Assembly: GCF_020171845.1 (NCBI RefSeq)
Contig: NZ_JAIVAM010000011.1
Span: 1-64,000, forward strand
Direction: 5' to 3'
DNA length: 64,000 nucleotides
Origin: Cytobacillus kochii
GTDB lineage: Bacteria; Bacillota; Bacilli; Bacillales; Cytobacillaceae
The notes under the pieces: model-generated
Database searches by the model: none
Told to the model about the DNA's origin: nothing
The model's input: the letters and a program-made list of their open reading frames with translations, nothing else
Made by a program: the position numbers and the translations under genes
Part shown: one piece after another, positions 52,615 through 60,873 of the stretch
Layout: each line of letters opens with the position of its first letter
Numbering within the stretch: the stretch's first letter is position 1

Positions 52615-53385
52615 TTAAGAAATTTGCGAATTAAAATATACACATATACGGCAACCATCTTGCTCTTGAATAGGAATATCCATATCATAAATTTCTCGCA
52701 ATGCGACCGAATTAATAATCTCTTCAGTCGGTCCATTCTTTACTACTTTGCCGTCTTTTAATGCGACAATCCGATCGGAATAAACAGAAGCAAAATTAAT
52801 ATCATGCAAAACAATGACGACGGTTTTTCCAAGATCGTCAACTAATTTACGGAGAATCTTCATAATTTGGACGGAGTGCTTCATATCCAAGTTATTTAAC
52901 GGCTCATCAAGTAAGACATAATCGGTATCTTGTGCAATAACCATAGCAATAAAAGCTCGCTGCTTTTGTCCCCCTGATAACTCGTCTAAAAACTTATCTT
53001 CCATATTTGATAGGTTCATATATTCAATGGCCTGATCAACAAATTTCTTATCAGCATCATTTAATCTACCCTTAGAATATGGATACCTTCCAAACTCTAC
53101 AAGATCTCTCACTGTTAACCTGACATTAATGTGATTGGCTTGTTTTAAAATCGATACGCGTTTCGCAAATTCATTGGACTTCCATTTCGTCACATCGTTT
53201 TGATCAAGCAATACCTCTCCTGTATCTGCTTCTAACAATCTACTAACCATCGATAGAAGTGTAGATTTCCCTGCACCATTTGGTCCGATAAAAGAAGTAA
53301 TGGTCCCTGGCTCAATTGCGACTGTAACGTCTTCAACAACAGGCTTTTTATTAAAACGCTTCGTTAATCCTTTTATTTCAATCAT
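52615..53385 (-). CDS. yclP: Siderophore ABC transporter ATPase, YclP type
   Basis: A 256-residue ABC ATPase: Walker A GPNGAGKSTLLS, Q-loop ILKQANHINVRLTVRDLVEFGRYPYSKGR, signature LSGGQKQRAFIAMVIAQ, Walker B YVLLDEPLNNLD, H-loop VLHDINFA. ILKQxNH and FGRYPYSKGR are typical of YclP/FepC-like proteins of petrobactin or catecholate systems. It overlaps the yclO stop by 4 nt. Confidence 0.93.
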   Translation of the reverse strand: MIEIKGLTKRFNKKPVVEDVTVAIEPGTITSFIGPNGAGKSTLLSMVSRLLEADTGEVLLDQNDVTKWKSNEFAKRVSILKQANHINVRLTVRDLVEFGRYPYSKGRLNDADKKFVDQAIEYMNLSNMEDKFLDELSGGQKQRAFIAMVIAQDTDYVLLDEPLNNLDMKHSVQIMKILRKLVDDLGKTVVIVLHDINFASVYSDRIVALKDGKVVKNGPTEEIINSVALREIYDMDIPIQEQDGCRICVYFNSQIS

Positions 53386-54338
53386 CCGGCTGACCTACTT
53401 TCTTTTAATAATAGATAGATGAAGTAAATACCACCAATAAAGTTAATAATAACACTTAATGTTGTTTTTAATTCAAATACATGCTCAACTAGGAATTGTC
53501 CACCGACTAAAGCTATGATACTAATTAAACTAGCACCAAGAATGAGCGTAGAGTGCTTATATGACGAGAGAAATTGATAGGACAAGTTAGCAACAATCAG
53601 CCCAAAGAATGTAATTGGCCCAACTAACGCAGTAGAAGTGGCAATCAAGACTGATGATAGAATTAGTACATTCATAACCATACGATCATAGTTAATCCCC
53701 AGGTTAATCGCATTTTCACGCCCAAGCGACATAACATCCAATTTATCCATGATGAAATACCCGTATATAAAAGCAAGTAACAATATGCCAAAAGCAATCA
53801 TTAGTAAATCAGCTTTTACATTTGTAAAACTTGCAAATAACTTGCTTTGTAAACTTAAATATTCAACGGGATCAATCATTACTTGTAAGAATGTTACCAA
53901 GCTGCCAAGCAATGTACCAATAATCATCCCAATTAATAAAAGTAAGTAAATCGGGTGTTTGTCTGCTCTGAATAAGAAGCGGTATAACAACAATGCAAAA
54001 ATGACCATGGCACATATCGCTGCACCAAAATTTAAATATTTGTTTAATACCCATATCGACATAGAACCCGCGAAGAAGTAAATCATCGTCTGAACTACTT
54101 CATACATAGAATCGATCCCCATCACAGAAGGTGTTAGGATTCTATTGTTAGTGATTGTTTGGAATACAACTGTAGAATAAGCAATCGCAACTCCGGTAAC
54201 CACCATAGCTGCCACACGAATCATACGCCTTGGGAAAGCATAATCAAACCCACCTTTTATATCGTAAAAACCATACAGTACTATACAAACGATAGATATG
54301 ACCGCCAAAACGATTAATTTGGTACTATTTTTTCGCAT
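53382..54338 (-). CDS. yclO: Siderophore ABC transporter permease, YclO type
   Basis: A 318-residue FecCD-family permease with about eight to nine helices: VVFQTITNNRILTPSVMGIDSMYEVVQTM, VMSLGRENAINLGINYDRMV and LVGPITFFGLIVANLSYQFL. The sequence order matches B. subtilis YclO. It pairs with YclN as a heterodimer. It overlaps yclN by 14 nt and yclP by 4 nt. Confidence 0.93.
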   Translation of the reverse strand: MRKNSTKLIVLAVISIVCIVLYGFYDIKGGFDYAFPRRMIRVAAMVVTGVAIAYSTVVFQTITNNRILTPSVMGIDSMYEVVQTMIYFFAGSMSIWVLNKYLNFGAAICAMVIFALLLYRFLFRADKHPIYLLLLIGMIIGTLLGSLVTFLQVMIDPVEYLSLQSKLFASFTNVKADLLMIAFGILLLAFIYGYFIMDKLDVMSLGRENAINLGINYDRMVMNVLILSSVLIATSTALVGPITFFGLIVANLSYQFLSSYKHSTLILGASLISIIALVGGQFLVEHVFELKTTLSVIINFIGGIYFIYLLLKESRSAG

Positions 54339-55281
54339 ATGCTCTCCCCCTAAACAACATAATTAAGAAGATGACACTACCGATTACCGCAACTGTTACG
54401 TTCACCGGTATCTCATAAGGGTGGATCACAATGCGCCCAATAATATCACAGATTAATAAGAACACAACGCCTAAAAGAGCCGTATGTGGAATCGTTTTTC
54501 GGAGATTATCTCCCATATACAGAGACACGATATTAGGTACAATTAAGCCTAAGAACGGAATGACACCGACAGTTAGTACAACAGTCGTAGCAATGATAGC
54601 AACAAGGATGAGACCAATATTTAAAACCCACTTATAGCTCAATCCTAAATTTTTCGCAAATTCTTCTCCCATACCTGCAACGGTAAATTTATTAGCATAT
54701 AAATAAGCCAAAATGAAAACTGGGATACTTACATATAAAAGTTCATATCGGCCCGAGATTACTAAAGTAAAACTCCCCATTAACCATGAAGATATATTTT
54801 GCAGGATATCAGCTTCATACGCAAAAAAAGTGGTAATAGAAGACAAAATATTCCCGTACATTATTCCAATAAGAGGAACAAATATAACATCTTTAAATTT
54901 GATACGATCAAGTATTTGCATAAATACCATCGTACCGACAAGCGCAAAGGCAAAACTAAAAAGAACTTGCTGGGTATACGTTACGTTCGTAAAAAATAGC
55001 ATGGAAATCATAATACCTAGCTTAGCAGCATCTAACGTTCCCGCGGTTGTCGGAGAAACAAATTTATTCCTGCTCAAACTTTGCATAATCAAACCAGCAA
55101 TACTCATTCCTGCACCAGCTAAAATAATCGCTATTAATCTAGGTACACGACTAATCAGGAAAATTTGTGTTTCATCAGACTCCCAATCTAGCAAATCCAT
55201 TGGTTTAATATCAATCGCACCGATAAATAGTGATATAAATGACAGGACTATAGCTGCACAGATTAACATCCATATTCTCAT
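54325..55281 (-). CDS. yclN: Siderophore ABC transporter permease, YclN type
   Basis: A 318-residue FecCD-family permease: SRVPRLIAIILAGAGMSIAGLIMQSLSRNKFVSPTTAGTLDAAKLG, IKFKDVIFVPLIGIMYGNILSSI, and GVIPFLGLIVPNIVSLYMGDNLRKTIPHTALLG, almost the YclN pattern. First gene of yclNOP, with a Fur box 40 nt upstream. Likely imports a catecholate siderophore such as petrobactin, based on family. Confidence 0.93.
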   Translation of the reverse strand: MRIWMLICAAIVLSFISLFIGAIDIKPMDLLDWESDETQIFLISRVPRLIAIILAGAGMSIAGLIMQSLSRNKFVSPTTAGTLDAAKLGIMISMLFFTNVTYTQQVLFSFAFALVGTMVFMQILDRIKFKDVIFVPLIGIMYGNILSSITTFFAYEADILQNISSWLMGSFTLVISGRYELLYVSIPVFILAYLYANKFTVAGMGEEFAKNLGLSYKWVLNIGLILVAIIATTVVLTVGVIPFLGLIVPNIVSLYMGDNLRKTIPHTALLGVVFLLICDIIGRIVIHPYEIPVNVTVAVIGSVIFLIMLFRGRAYAKK

Positions 55282-55320
55282 ATGTAAACCTCATTATCTG
55301 TTTATTCTCATCATGACAAC

Positions 55321-55335
55321 TGAAAATGATTATCA
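55321..55335 (-). promoter_or_regulatory. Fur operator before yclN
   Basis: TGAAAATGATTATCA differs from the 7-1-7 Fur consensus TGATAATnATTATCA at one place. It lies 40 nt upstream of the yclN ATG. TATAAT-like sequence is close by on the minus strand (55360s). Confidence 0.82.
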
Positions 55336-55444
55336 ATCTAAGTCCATTTATCATTATATAGTATAAAAAACCCTAAAACAACAGTGAAATCCTATAGATA
55401 GAAAGAAAAGTTAGACAATTCGAATCTAAAAAGGAGGATATATT

Positions 55445-55561
55445 TTGTGCCACCAAGGAATATATGCTCATAAAGTTACGTTGGTCTCTTTAGTAGCCGT
55501 TATATTTTACAAGAGATGGATTGATTGCGGGCAAGTCACCGGTCTTATGATGCATGGGTAA
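55445..55561 (+). CDS. Possible 38-residue protein of unknown function
   Basis: TTG-started ORF reading CHQGIYAHKVTLVSLVAVIF...WIDCGQVTGLMMHG after the start. AAAAAGGAGGA lies 7-8 nt before the TTG, a near-ideal ribosome site in an otherwise empty region. I do not recognise the product. It has one hydrophobic stretch (TLVSLVAVIFY). It could be a real small protein, a leader peptide or the start of a decayed gene. Confidence 0.35.
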   Translation: MCHQGIYAHKVTLVSLVAVIFYKRWIDCGQVTGLMMHG

Positions 55562-55820
55562 GTGTGCGCTTTGACTGCGGAGATTCTGATACTTTAGAGG
55601 TAGACTTTCGGTTTTCTCTTCATGTTTAACTCGATTCCTCACTTTTTTTCGGAGCTAATTCAACCGCTTTTGTAAAACCGAATTGACTCTTTTCTCAGCA
55701 ATGGCGACTTTACCGTAGCCTTGATTGACTCACATTTTTTCACGTTTCTATCTGTGAAGAATGCAGTAATTCCCTGCTACCATCCTCCAATCGTACAGCA
55801 ATACTGATATCGCCACTTAA
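55562..55820. other. Intergenic region between the small ORF and the serine hydrolase gene
   Basis: About 260 bp with no supportable gene. It contains GAGCTAATTCAACCGC (about 55652), which resembles one arm of the 51-bp repeat unit at 50849 (GAGCTAATTCAATTGC). This may be a degenerate copy. Confidence 0.35.
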
Positions 55821-55860
55821 ACAAAAAAAAGGCTCCGAACACAATGGTTACCCAGAGCCT
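55821..55860 (-). terminator. Terminator of the dpp-ykf operon
   Basis: On the minus strand AGGCTC pairs with GAGCCT, with a partly paired loop, followed by TTTTTTTGTTT. It lies 16 nt after the serine hydrolase stop. Confidence 0.82.
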
Positions 55861-55875
55861 GATTTGCTATAACAA

Positions 55876-56658
55876 CTATATTATATACCTCTTAATCGCC
55901 ATTCCTATTTCACTAATAAGCTGTTTACCAATCATTTGATTAGGTAAATTAGCTGTTAAAACAGCGGCAAGAACATACTTATTTTCATGACAGAAGTAAG
56001 CACAATCATGTTGAACACCTTGTAGCGAGCCACTTTTACTTCCGTAACTAATATTTGGATGGCTCTCTTCCTCTAATTCTGCCGTTAATAATGTGAATTG
56101 TTGTTTCGCCATTATACTCTCCATGAGCATGTAGCTATCTTTTATCCATCGCCCTTTGTCTTTCATTACTCTTAGCAATTGCACCATATCGTAAGCACTT
56201 GTTAGGTTATTCACGCCTCTTTCAATCGCTTGAAAGTCCATCATTTTTCTGTTTAAACATGTTTGTTCTAAATTTAAGCTTTTAATCAAACGATTGATTG
56301 TCTCCATCTCCAATCGATCAATGATCCAATTTGTTGCACTATTATCAGAGACAATCATCATTAATGTAAGGATATCTTGCCATGTAAAGGAAGGATTGGG
56401 AGATAGCGCTGATAAAACCCCTGCCCCTCCAACAGATAGTCCCCCCTTTACTTCTTCTGCTAAGTGTAAACGACCTTTTTCCACTTCACTTAATGCTGTT
56501 AATAAAATGGGCACCTTTATTAAGCTTGCTGACGAAAACACTTGATGGGAATTGACTGATAAAATGCCTTCGTCTGTTTCTATATGTACAGCTGCATCTA
56601 GACAATGTTGCTGCAACAACTCATTAACAGCTTGTTTTATTACCTCCAATTTACTCAT
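55876..56658 (-). CDS. Class-A beta-lactamase-fold serine hydrolase, cytoplasmic, in the ykf operon
   Basis: A 260-residue protein with SxxK (S45-L-I-K48), SDN (S104-D105-N106) and KSG (K208-S209-G210), the active-site triad of class A beta-lactamases and related penicillin-recognising enzymes. There is no signal peptide, so it should stay in the cytoplasm. The region of the omega loop reads LNRKMMDFQ (135-143); Met139 stands where class A enzymes have the deacylating Glu166. A true beta-lactamase is therefore unlikely; a peptidase or esterase acting on murein peptides is more plausible. Its start overlaps ykfD by 4 nt. Confidence 0.82.
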   Translation of the reverse strand: MSKLEVIKQAVNELLQQHCLDAAVHIETDEGILSVNSHQVFSSASLIKVPILLTALSEVEKGRLHLAEEVKGGLSVGGAGVLSALSPNPSFTWQDILTLMMIVSDNSATNWIIDRLEMETINRLIKSLNLEQTCLNRKMMDFQAIERGVNNLTSAYDMVQLLRVMKDKGRWIKDSYMLMESIMAKQQFTLLTAELEEESHPNISYGSKSGSLQGVQHDCAYFCHENKYVLAAVLTANLPNQMIGKQLISEIGMAIKRYII

Positions 56659-57671
56659 GATTCCCTCGATGCAGCTGCTTGCTTACCATTCTTACCGTCT
56701 TGCAGGTCTTCATTATATAAGTGGCAAGCAACAAAATGTTTATCATCAACCTCTTGCCAAACAGGAGCTTGTGTCGCGCACACTTCCATAGCATGAGGAC
56801 ATCTCGTCCGAAACACACAGCCACTTGGTGGATTGACTGGACTTGGCAATTCTCCTTTTAAAATAATTCGTTCCCGCCTATCCTCTACATCAGGATCAGG
56901 TATGGGGATTGCTGATAGTAGTGCTTGTGTATATGGATGTAAGGGTTTCTGATAAAGGTTTTCACTTGAAGTTAACTCTACTAAATGTCCTAAATACATC
57001 ACGCCGATTCGGTCACTAATATGCTTAACCATGGACAAATCATGGGCGATAAACAGGTAGGTTAACCCTTTTTTCTTTTGTAAATCTTTTAATAGATTCA
57101 CAACTTGCGCTTGAACAGATACATCCAATGCTGAGATAGGTTCATCAGCAATAATAAATTCTGGATCCAACGAGAGTGCTCTAGCAATACCAATCCTTTG
57201 CCTTTGTCCCCCGCTAAATTCATGAGGGTAGCGGTTTGCATGATCCCGATTTAACCCGACATCCTCCAATAATTGATATACCCGTTCTAGTCGTTCTTTT
57301 TTATTTTGATAGAGTCCTTGGACTTCCATCGGCTCAGAAATAATCTCTTGTACAGTTGAGCGAGGATTTAATGACGCATAGGGATCTTGGAAAATCATTT
57401 GCATTTTGCGATGGAATTGAAATTTTTCTTTTTCATTCATTTTATGAATATTTTTACCATCATATAAAACATCTCCAGCCGTACGATCATATAAACCAAT
57501 GATTGTTCTGCCTGCAGTCGATTTACCGCAACCTGACTCGCCAACAATCCCAAAAGTTTCCCCTTTTTTAATGTCAAAAGAAACCCCATCAACCGCTTTT
57601 AAAACGCGATCTTTCCCTAAATGAAAATGCTTCTTTAATTGTTGGACTGATAAAATCGTTTCAGCTTGCAT
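56655..57671 (-). CDS. ykfD: Oligopeptide ABC transporter ATPase YkfD
   Basis: A 338-residue OppF/DppF-type ATPase: Walker A GESGCGKSTAGRTI, Q-loop MIFQDPYASLNPRSTV, signature FSGGQRQRIGIARAL, Walker B FIIADEPISALD, and the C-terminal oligopeptide-transporter domain with VNPPSGCVFRTRCPHAMEVC (Cys cluster). In B. subtilis ykfD is the second ATPase with DppD. It starts inside the end of ykfC (11-nt overlap). Confidence 0.94.
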   Translation of the reverse strand: MQAETILSVQQLKKHFHLGKDRVLKAVDGVSFDIKKGETFGIVGESGCGKSTAGRTIIGLYDRTAGDVLYDGKNIHKMNEKEKFQFHRKMQMIFQDPYASLNPRSTVQEIISEPMEVQGLYQNKKERLERVYQLLEDVGLNRDHANRYPHEFSGGQRQRIGIARALSLDPEFIIADEPISALDVSVQAQVVNLLKDLQKKKGLTYLFIAHDLSMVKHISDRIGVMYLGHLVELTSSENLYQKPLHPYTQALLSAIPIPDPDVEDRRERIILKGELPSPVNPPSGCVFRTRCPHAMEVCATQAPVWQEVDDKHFVACHLYNEDLQDGKNGKQAAASRES

Positions 57672-58590
57672 GTGAATCTTCCCCTTTTTTCCAGAAACGC
57701 CTTGCTGCCATTAGTTCTTTCTCGTATACCGTCCCAGCGAGTGGGATTATCTCTACATTCTTTCCCGTCTTCGGTGAATGCAGTAATTTACCATCCCCAT
57801 AATAAATACCGACATGATGCAGGGCACCTTTACCTTCTTCATAAGCAAAGAATAAAAGATCCCCTCGTTGTAGGGAATCAAGTGAAACTTCTTCCCCTTC
57901 AACAGACTGATCATGTGCATCTCTTGGTATGATGACACCATTCGCTTTACAAGCAGCATAACTTAATCCAGAGCAATCATAACCGTAGCTACTCGTCCCA
58001 CCCCAAAAATATGGTAAATCAAGAAATTGTTCAGCTGCTTCAACCACTTTCTCACCATCTTTCACCGACCAATCGGATCTAGATGAAAAAATCTCAACGT
58101 CACTCCGCTGTAAAACCCCTTTGCCGTCAGGTGTTTGTACGCTAACCAACTCACCTTTTTCTGAAATTAATGGTAATACCGTTAAGTAACTTAGAGTAAG
58201 TACTTCCTTTGATTTAGTTAAATTGGCTTTTTTCGCAGTGATCACAGCAATCGGTCCTTGCATGACATCCCAGCTTTCACAAGCCGTCATTTGACATTTC
58301 GGTACCCAACCAGGGTAACCAACACTATTTTTGGAAGAAGGCTGAGTAGGTACAACCACATGAAACCATTCATTTGTCTCTTCTATCACGACGACTTCTT
58401 CACCATATAAAAGTTGTGATTGTACGAGATTGGCATTACATAGTTCTAAAGCTTTCTCGTAATCTAGTGATGCAATCCAAGCATTAAGGTCAGGATTTTG
58501 CTTGATGCCTTGCTCATCTATTGCTCTAGGAGATTGGGCAGACGTCCATAACGTAGCAACAGGGACATTCGTAATCCATTTATTTACCAA
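57661..58590 (-). CDS. ykfC: YkfC, gamma-D-glutamyl-L-diamino acid endopeptidase (NlpC/P60)
   Basis: A 309-residue protein with SH3-like segments (~30-170, GYPGWVPKCQM) and a C-terminal NlpC/P60 domain (~185-305): YGYDCSGLSYAACKANG (catalytic Cys), LHHVGIYYGDGKLLHSP (catalytic His). It has no signal peptide, as in B. subtilis YkfC, which cleaves L-Ala-gamma-D-Glu from recycled murein peptides in the cytoplasm. Overlaps ykfB by 11 nt and ykfD by 11 nt. Confidence 0.94.
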   Translation of the reverse strand: MVNKWITNVPVATLWTSAQSPRAIDEQGIKQNPDLNAWIASLDYEKALELCNANLVQSQLLYGEEVVVIEETNEWFHVVVPTQPSSKNSVGYPGWVPKCQMTACESWDVMQGPIAVITAKKANLTKSKEVLTLSYLTVLPLISEKGELVSVQTPDGKGVLQRSDVEIFSSRSDWSVKDGEKVVEAAEQFLDLPYFWGGTSSYGYDCSGLSYAACKANGVIIPRDAHDQSVEGEEVSLDSLQRGDLLFFAYEEGKGALHHVGIYYGDGKLLHSPKTGKNVEIIPLAGTVYEKELMAARRFWKKGEDSHAS

Positions 58591-59683
58591 GAGAAACCCC
58601 TCCTTTAATATCTACATCTATTATGCCTAACCCCGATTCGTTCGGAAATGTGATCTTTTTGCTCCTATATTGAATACCACCATCAACGATATCTTTCGCC
58701 ATCATTAAAGGAGCATCAAAGTCAAATCGCGTAATATTTCTTTTACTTGCAGCAAAATGAGCGGCAGCAGTAATACCTACTTTCGTTTCGATCATGCTAC
58801 CAACCATACATTCTATTCCGCTTGCTTCCGCCAATTGATTGATCATCTGCGCCTGATAAATCCCACCAGCCTTCATCAGCTTAATATTAATTAAATCTGC
58901 ACTGCGGTTTTTAACAACTTCCAACGCCTGCCTTGGTGTAAAAATACTTTCATCGGCCATGATTAATGTATCAACATGATCCGTTACTTGTTTTAGGCCG
59001 GCGATGTCCCAAGCTTTCACTGGCTGCTCAACTAACTCAATGCCTAAATCTAAATCTTCCAGTTTTCGTATCGCAAAAATGGCTTCCTTCTTGCCCCATC
59101 CTTGATTAGCATCTAGTCTTAACTTAATTTTATTACCAATTCTACGGCGTACCTCTTTAATACGCTCGATATCAGTTGCAATACTATCTTTCCCTACCTT
59201 GATTTTTAATACATCAAATCCTTGTTGCACATAGTTTACCGCATCTTCCCCCATTTCTTCGGGACCATTTACACTTACTGTATAATCGGTTTCTATTTCA
59301 TGCGAATATCCACCTAAAAATTGATAGAGTGGTAGCTTACATAATTGTGATAAGCAATCATAGATAGCCATATCGATTGCCGCCTTCGCACTTGCATTCC
59401 CAACTATTGCCGTTTGAACTATTGAAAGCATTTGTTCATATTGGGAAAAATCCGTATGCATTAGATTCGGTGCCATCACTTCGTTAATCGCCGCTTCAAT
59501 ACTTCCCATCGTATCACCTGTAATAACAGCTGTCGGCGGCGCTTCTCCCCAACCAACAATTCCGTTATCACATATTATTTTGATAATGACACTATCCGCT
59601 GTATTTACTGTGCGCAGCGCGGTTTTAAATGGCTTTATGAGTGGTATAGCTACGCGATGTGTCTCAATTCTTTTGATTTTCAT
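58580..59683 (-). CDS. ykfB: YkfB, L-Ala-D/L-Glu epimerase
   Basis: A ~367-residue enolase-superfamily enzyme (muconate-lactonizing subgroup): KPFKTALRTVNTADSVIIKI, DVLKIKVGKDS (KxK catalytic lysine), LRLDANQGW (metal Asp), VEQPV, MADESIFTP (Glu/Asp ligands) and INIKLMKAGG (second Lys). It epimerises L-Ala-D-Glu to L-Ala-L-Glu so it can be degraded. ATG 59683 has AAAGGTGG about 9 nt upstream; an earlier in-frame ATG overlaps ykfA. Confidence 0.95.
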   Translation of the reverse strand: MKIKRIETHRVAIPLIKPFKTALRTVNTADSVIIKIICDNGIVGWGEAPPTAVITGDTMGSIEAAINEVMAPNLMHTDFSQYEQMLSIVQTAIVGNASAKAAIDMAIYDCLSQLCKLPLYQFLGGYSHEIETDYTVSVNGPEEMGEDAVNYVQQGFDVLKIKVGKDSIATDIERIKEVRRRIGNKIKLRLDANQGWGKKEAIFAIRKLEDLDLGIELVEQPVKAWDIAGLKQVTDHVDTLIMADESIFTPRQALEVVKNRSADLINIKLMKAGGIYQAQMINQLAEASGIECMVGSMIETKVGITAAAHFAASKRNITRFDFDAPLMMAKDIVDGGIQYRSKKITFPNESGLGIIDVDIKGGVSLGK

Positions 59684-59699
59684 ATTTTGACATCCACCT

Positions 59700-60626
59700 T
59701 TATAAAACTCCATGTTCAATCGTTAAATCTTGTGTCTCGGCATTAAGTTTTGCAGGCACACCAAGCGGTAAAGAAAAATGCGGTGTACAATGACCAATCA
59801 TAAAGCCCTTCACAGTTGGCTTTCCGATACGTTTAAAATAGTAATCTAACACTTCATCTAGTGATAATGATTGTTCTCTTTCAGGCGTACAATTCTTAAA
59901 ATTCCCAATGACGAACCCGGCTGCTTGTTGGAGCTTCCCAGCCATATATAGTTGATTCAACATGCGGTCAATCGATCTCGGCTCCTCATGAATATCTTCA
60001 ATTAAGATAATTTTATCCTTCGTATCAATCTCAAATGCAGTTCCTATTGTGCTAGTAAGCAAACACAGATTACCTCCGACAATGTCACCTTCTGCTACTC
60101 CTGAAACAACTGTCTCAAGATTCCCTAATGTCTTAGGATATACCCTACCTTCTGGTTCCATTATTTGCTTCATAAAAGCCTTCGATAACGTTTGATCCTC
60201 TTGCACTGAGCCGATATCTGAAGCTAGCATCGGCCCATGAAAAGTAACTAAACCCGTCTTTTGTCGAATAGCTGTATGTAGAAAAGTAATATCACTATAG
60301 CCCCAAAAAACCTTTGGATTTTCAGCGATCATTTTATAATCAATATCATCAGCAATTTTAGCTGTTCCATATCCACCTCCTGCACAGATAATGGCTTTGA
60401 CTTCCTTATCAGCAAACATCATATGTAAATCTTCTAATCTATTCTCATTCGGCCCAGCTAAATAACCGTATTGTTCAAAGAGAGACTGGCCGAGCTTTAT
60501 TTTCAATCCTAATTCTTTCTCCAAATAAGCAAATGAACGTTTTAAGTTTTCTTGATTTGGTGGGCTTGCAGGTGCGATTACCCCGACTGTATCCCCCATG
60601 CGTAATCTAGCCGGTTTAATGATCAT
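59700..60626 (-). CDS. ykfA: YkfA, LD-carboxypeptidase (S66)
   Basis: A 308-residue S66 peptidase: GVIAPASPP at the start, ICAGGGYGTAKIADDIDY, FWGYSDITFLHTAI (nucleophile Ser), IVGGNLCLLTSTIGT, LIEDIHEEPRSIDRML and IGHCTPHFSLPLGVPAKLN (catalytic His). It trims the terminal D-Ala from murein tetrapeptides. First ykf gene after dppE, 247 nt away. Confidence 0.94.
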   Translation of the reverse strand: MIIKPARLRMGDTVGVIAPASPPNQENLKRSFAYLEKELGLKIKLGQSLFEQYGYLAGPNENRLEDLHMMFADKEVKAIICAGGGYGTAKIADDIDYKMIAENPKVFWGYSDITFLHTAIRQKTGLVTFHGPMLASDIGSVQEDQTLSKAFMKQIMEPEGRVYPKTLGNLETVVSGVAEGDIVGGNLCLLTSTIGTAFEIDTKDKIILIEDIHEEPRSIDRMLNQLYMAGKLQQAAGFVIGNFKNCTPEREQSLSLDEVLDYYFKRIGKPTVKGFMIGHCTPHFSLPLGVPAKLNAETQDLTIEHGVL

Positions 60627-60821
60627 TTCCCCACATCCTTTTCATTGTCATTACTTCAATATATGCGTATGTGTATTCGGTTATTTCAACACTACATATC
60701 ATCACAAGCAATCTTTTAAGCGTGATTAGGCAAATCTAGACATCAATCTATTTATTTCTCAGGAAATATTGTCGAAGTATAAGAGCTGTTTCACCTATCA
60801 TTTCTTACTATAAGTGAAGAG

Positions 60822-60850
60822 TGAACCCCCGAAAGGGCTCACCTCACCTT
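60822..60850 (-). terminator. Hairpin between dppE and ykfA
   Basis: On the minus strand GTGAGCCC pairs with GGGGTTCAC around a short TTTC loop. No U-tract follows, so it is more likely a stabiliser or attenuator that leaves dppE mRNA in excess of the ykf mRNA, common after binding-protein genes. The rest of the 247-nt gap has no gene. Confidence 0.5.
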
Positions 60851-60873
60851 TCAAACCTTATATCTTAATAAAA

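Noticed and set aside
55876-56658. Secreted beta-lactamase resistance gene
   Set aside because: No signal peptide and Met in place of the deacylating Glu; the operon context is murein peptide recycling.
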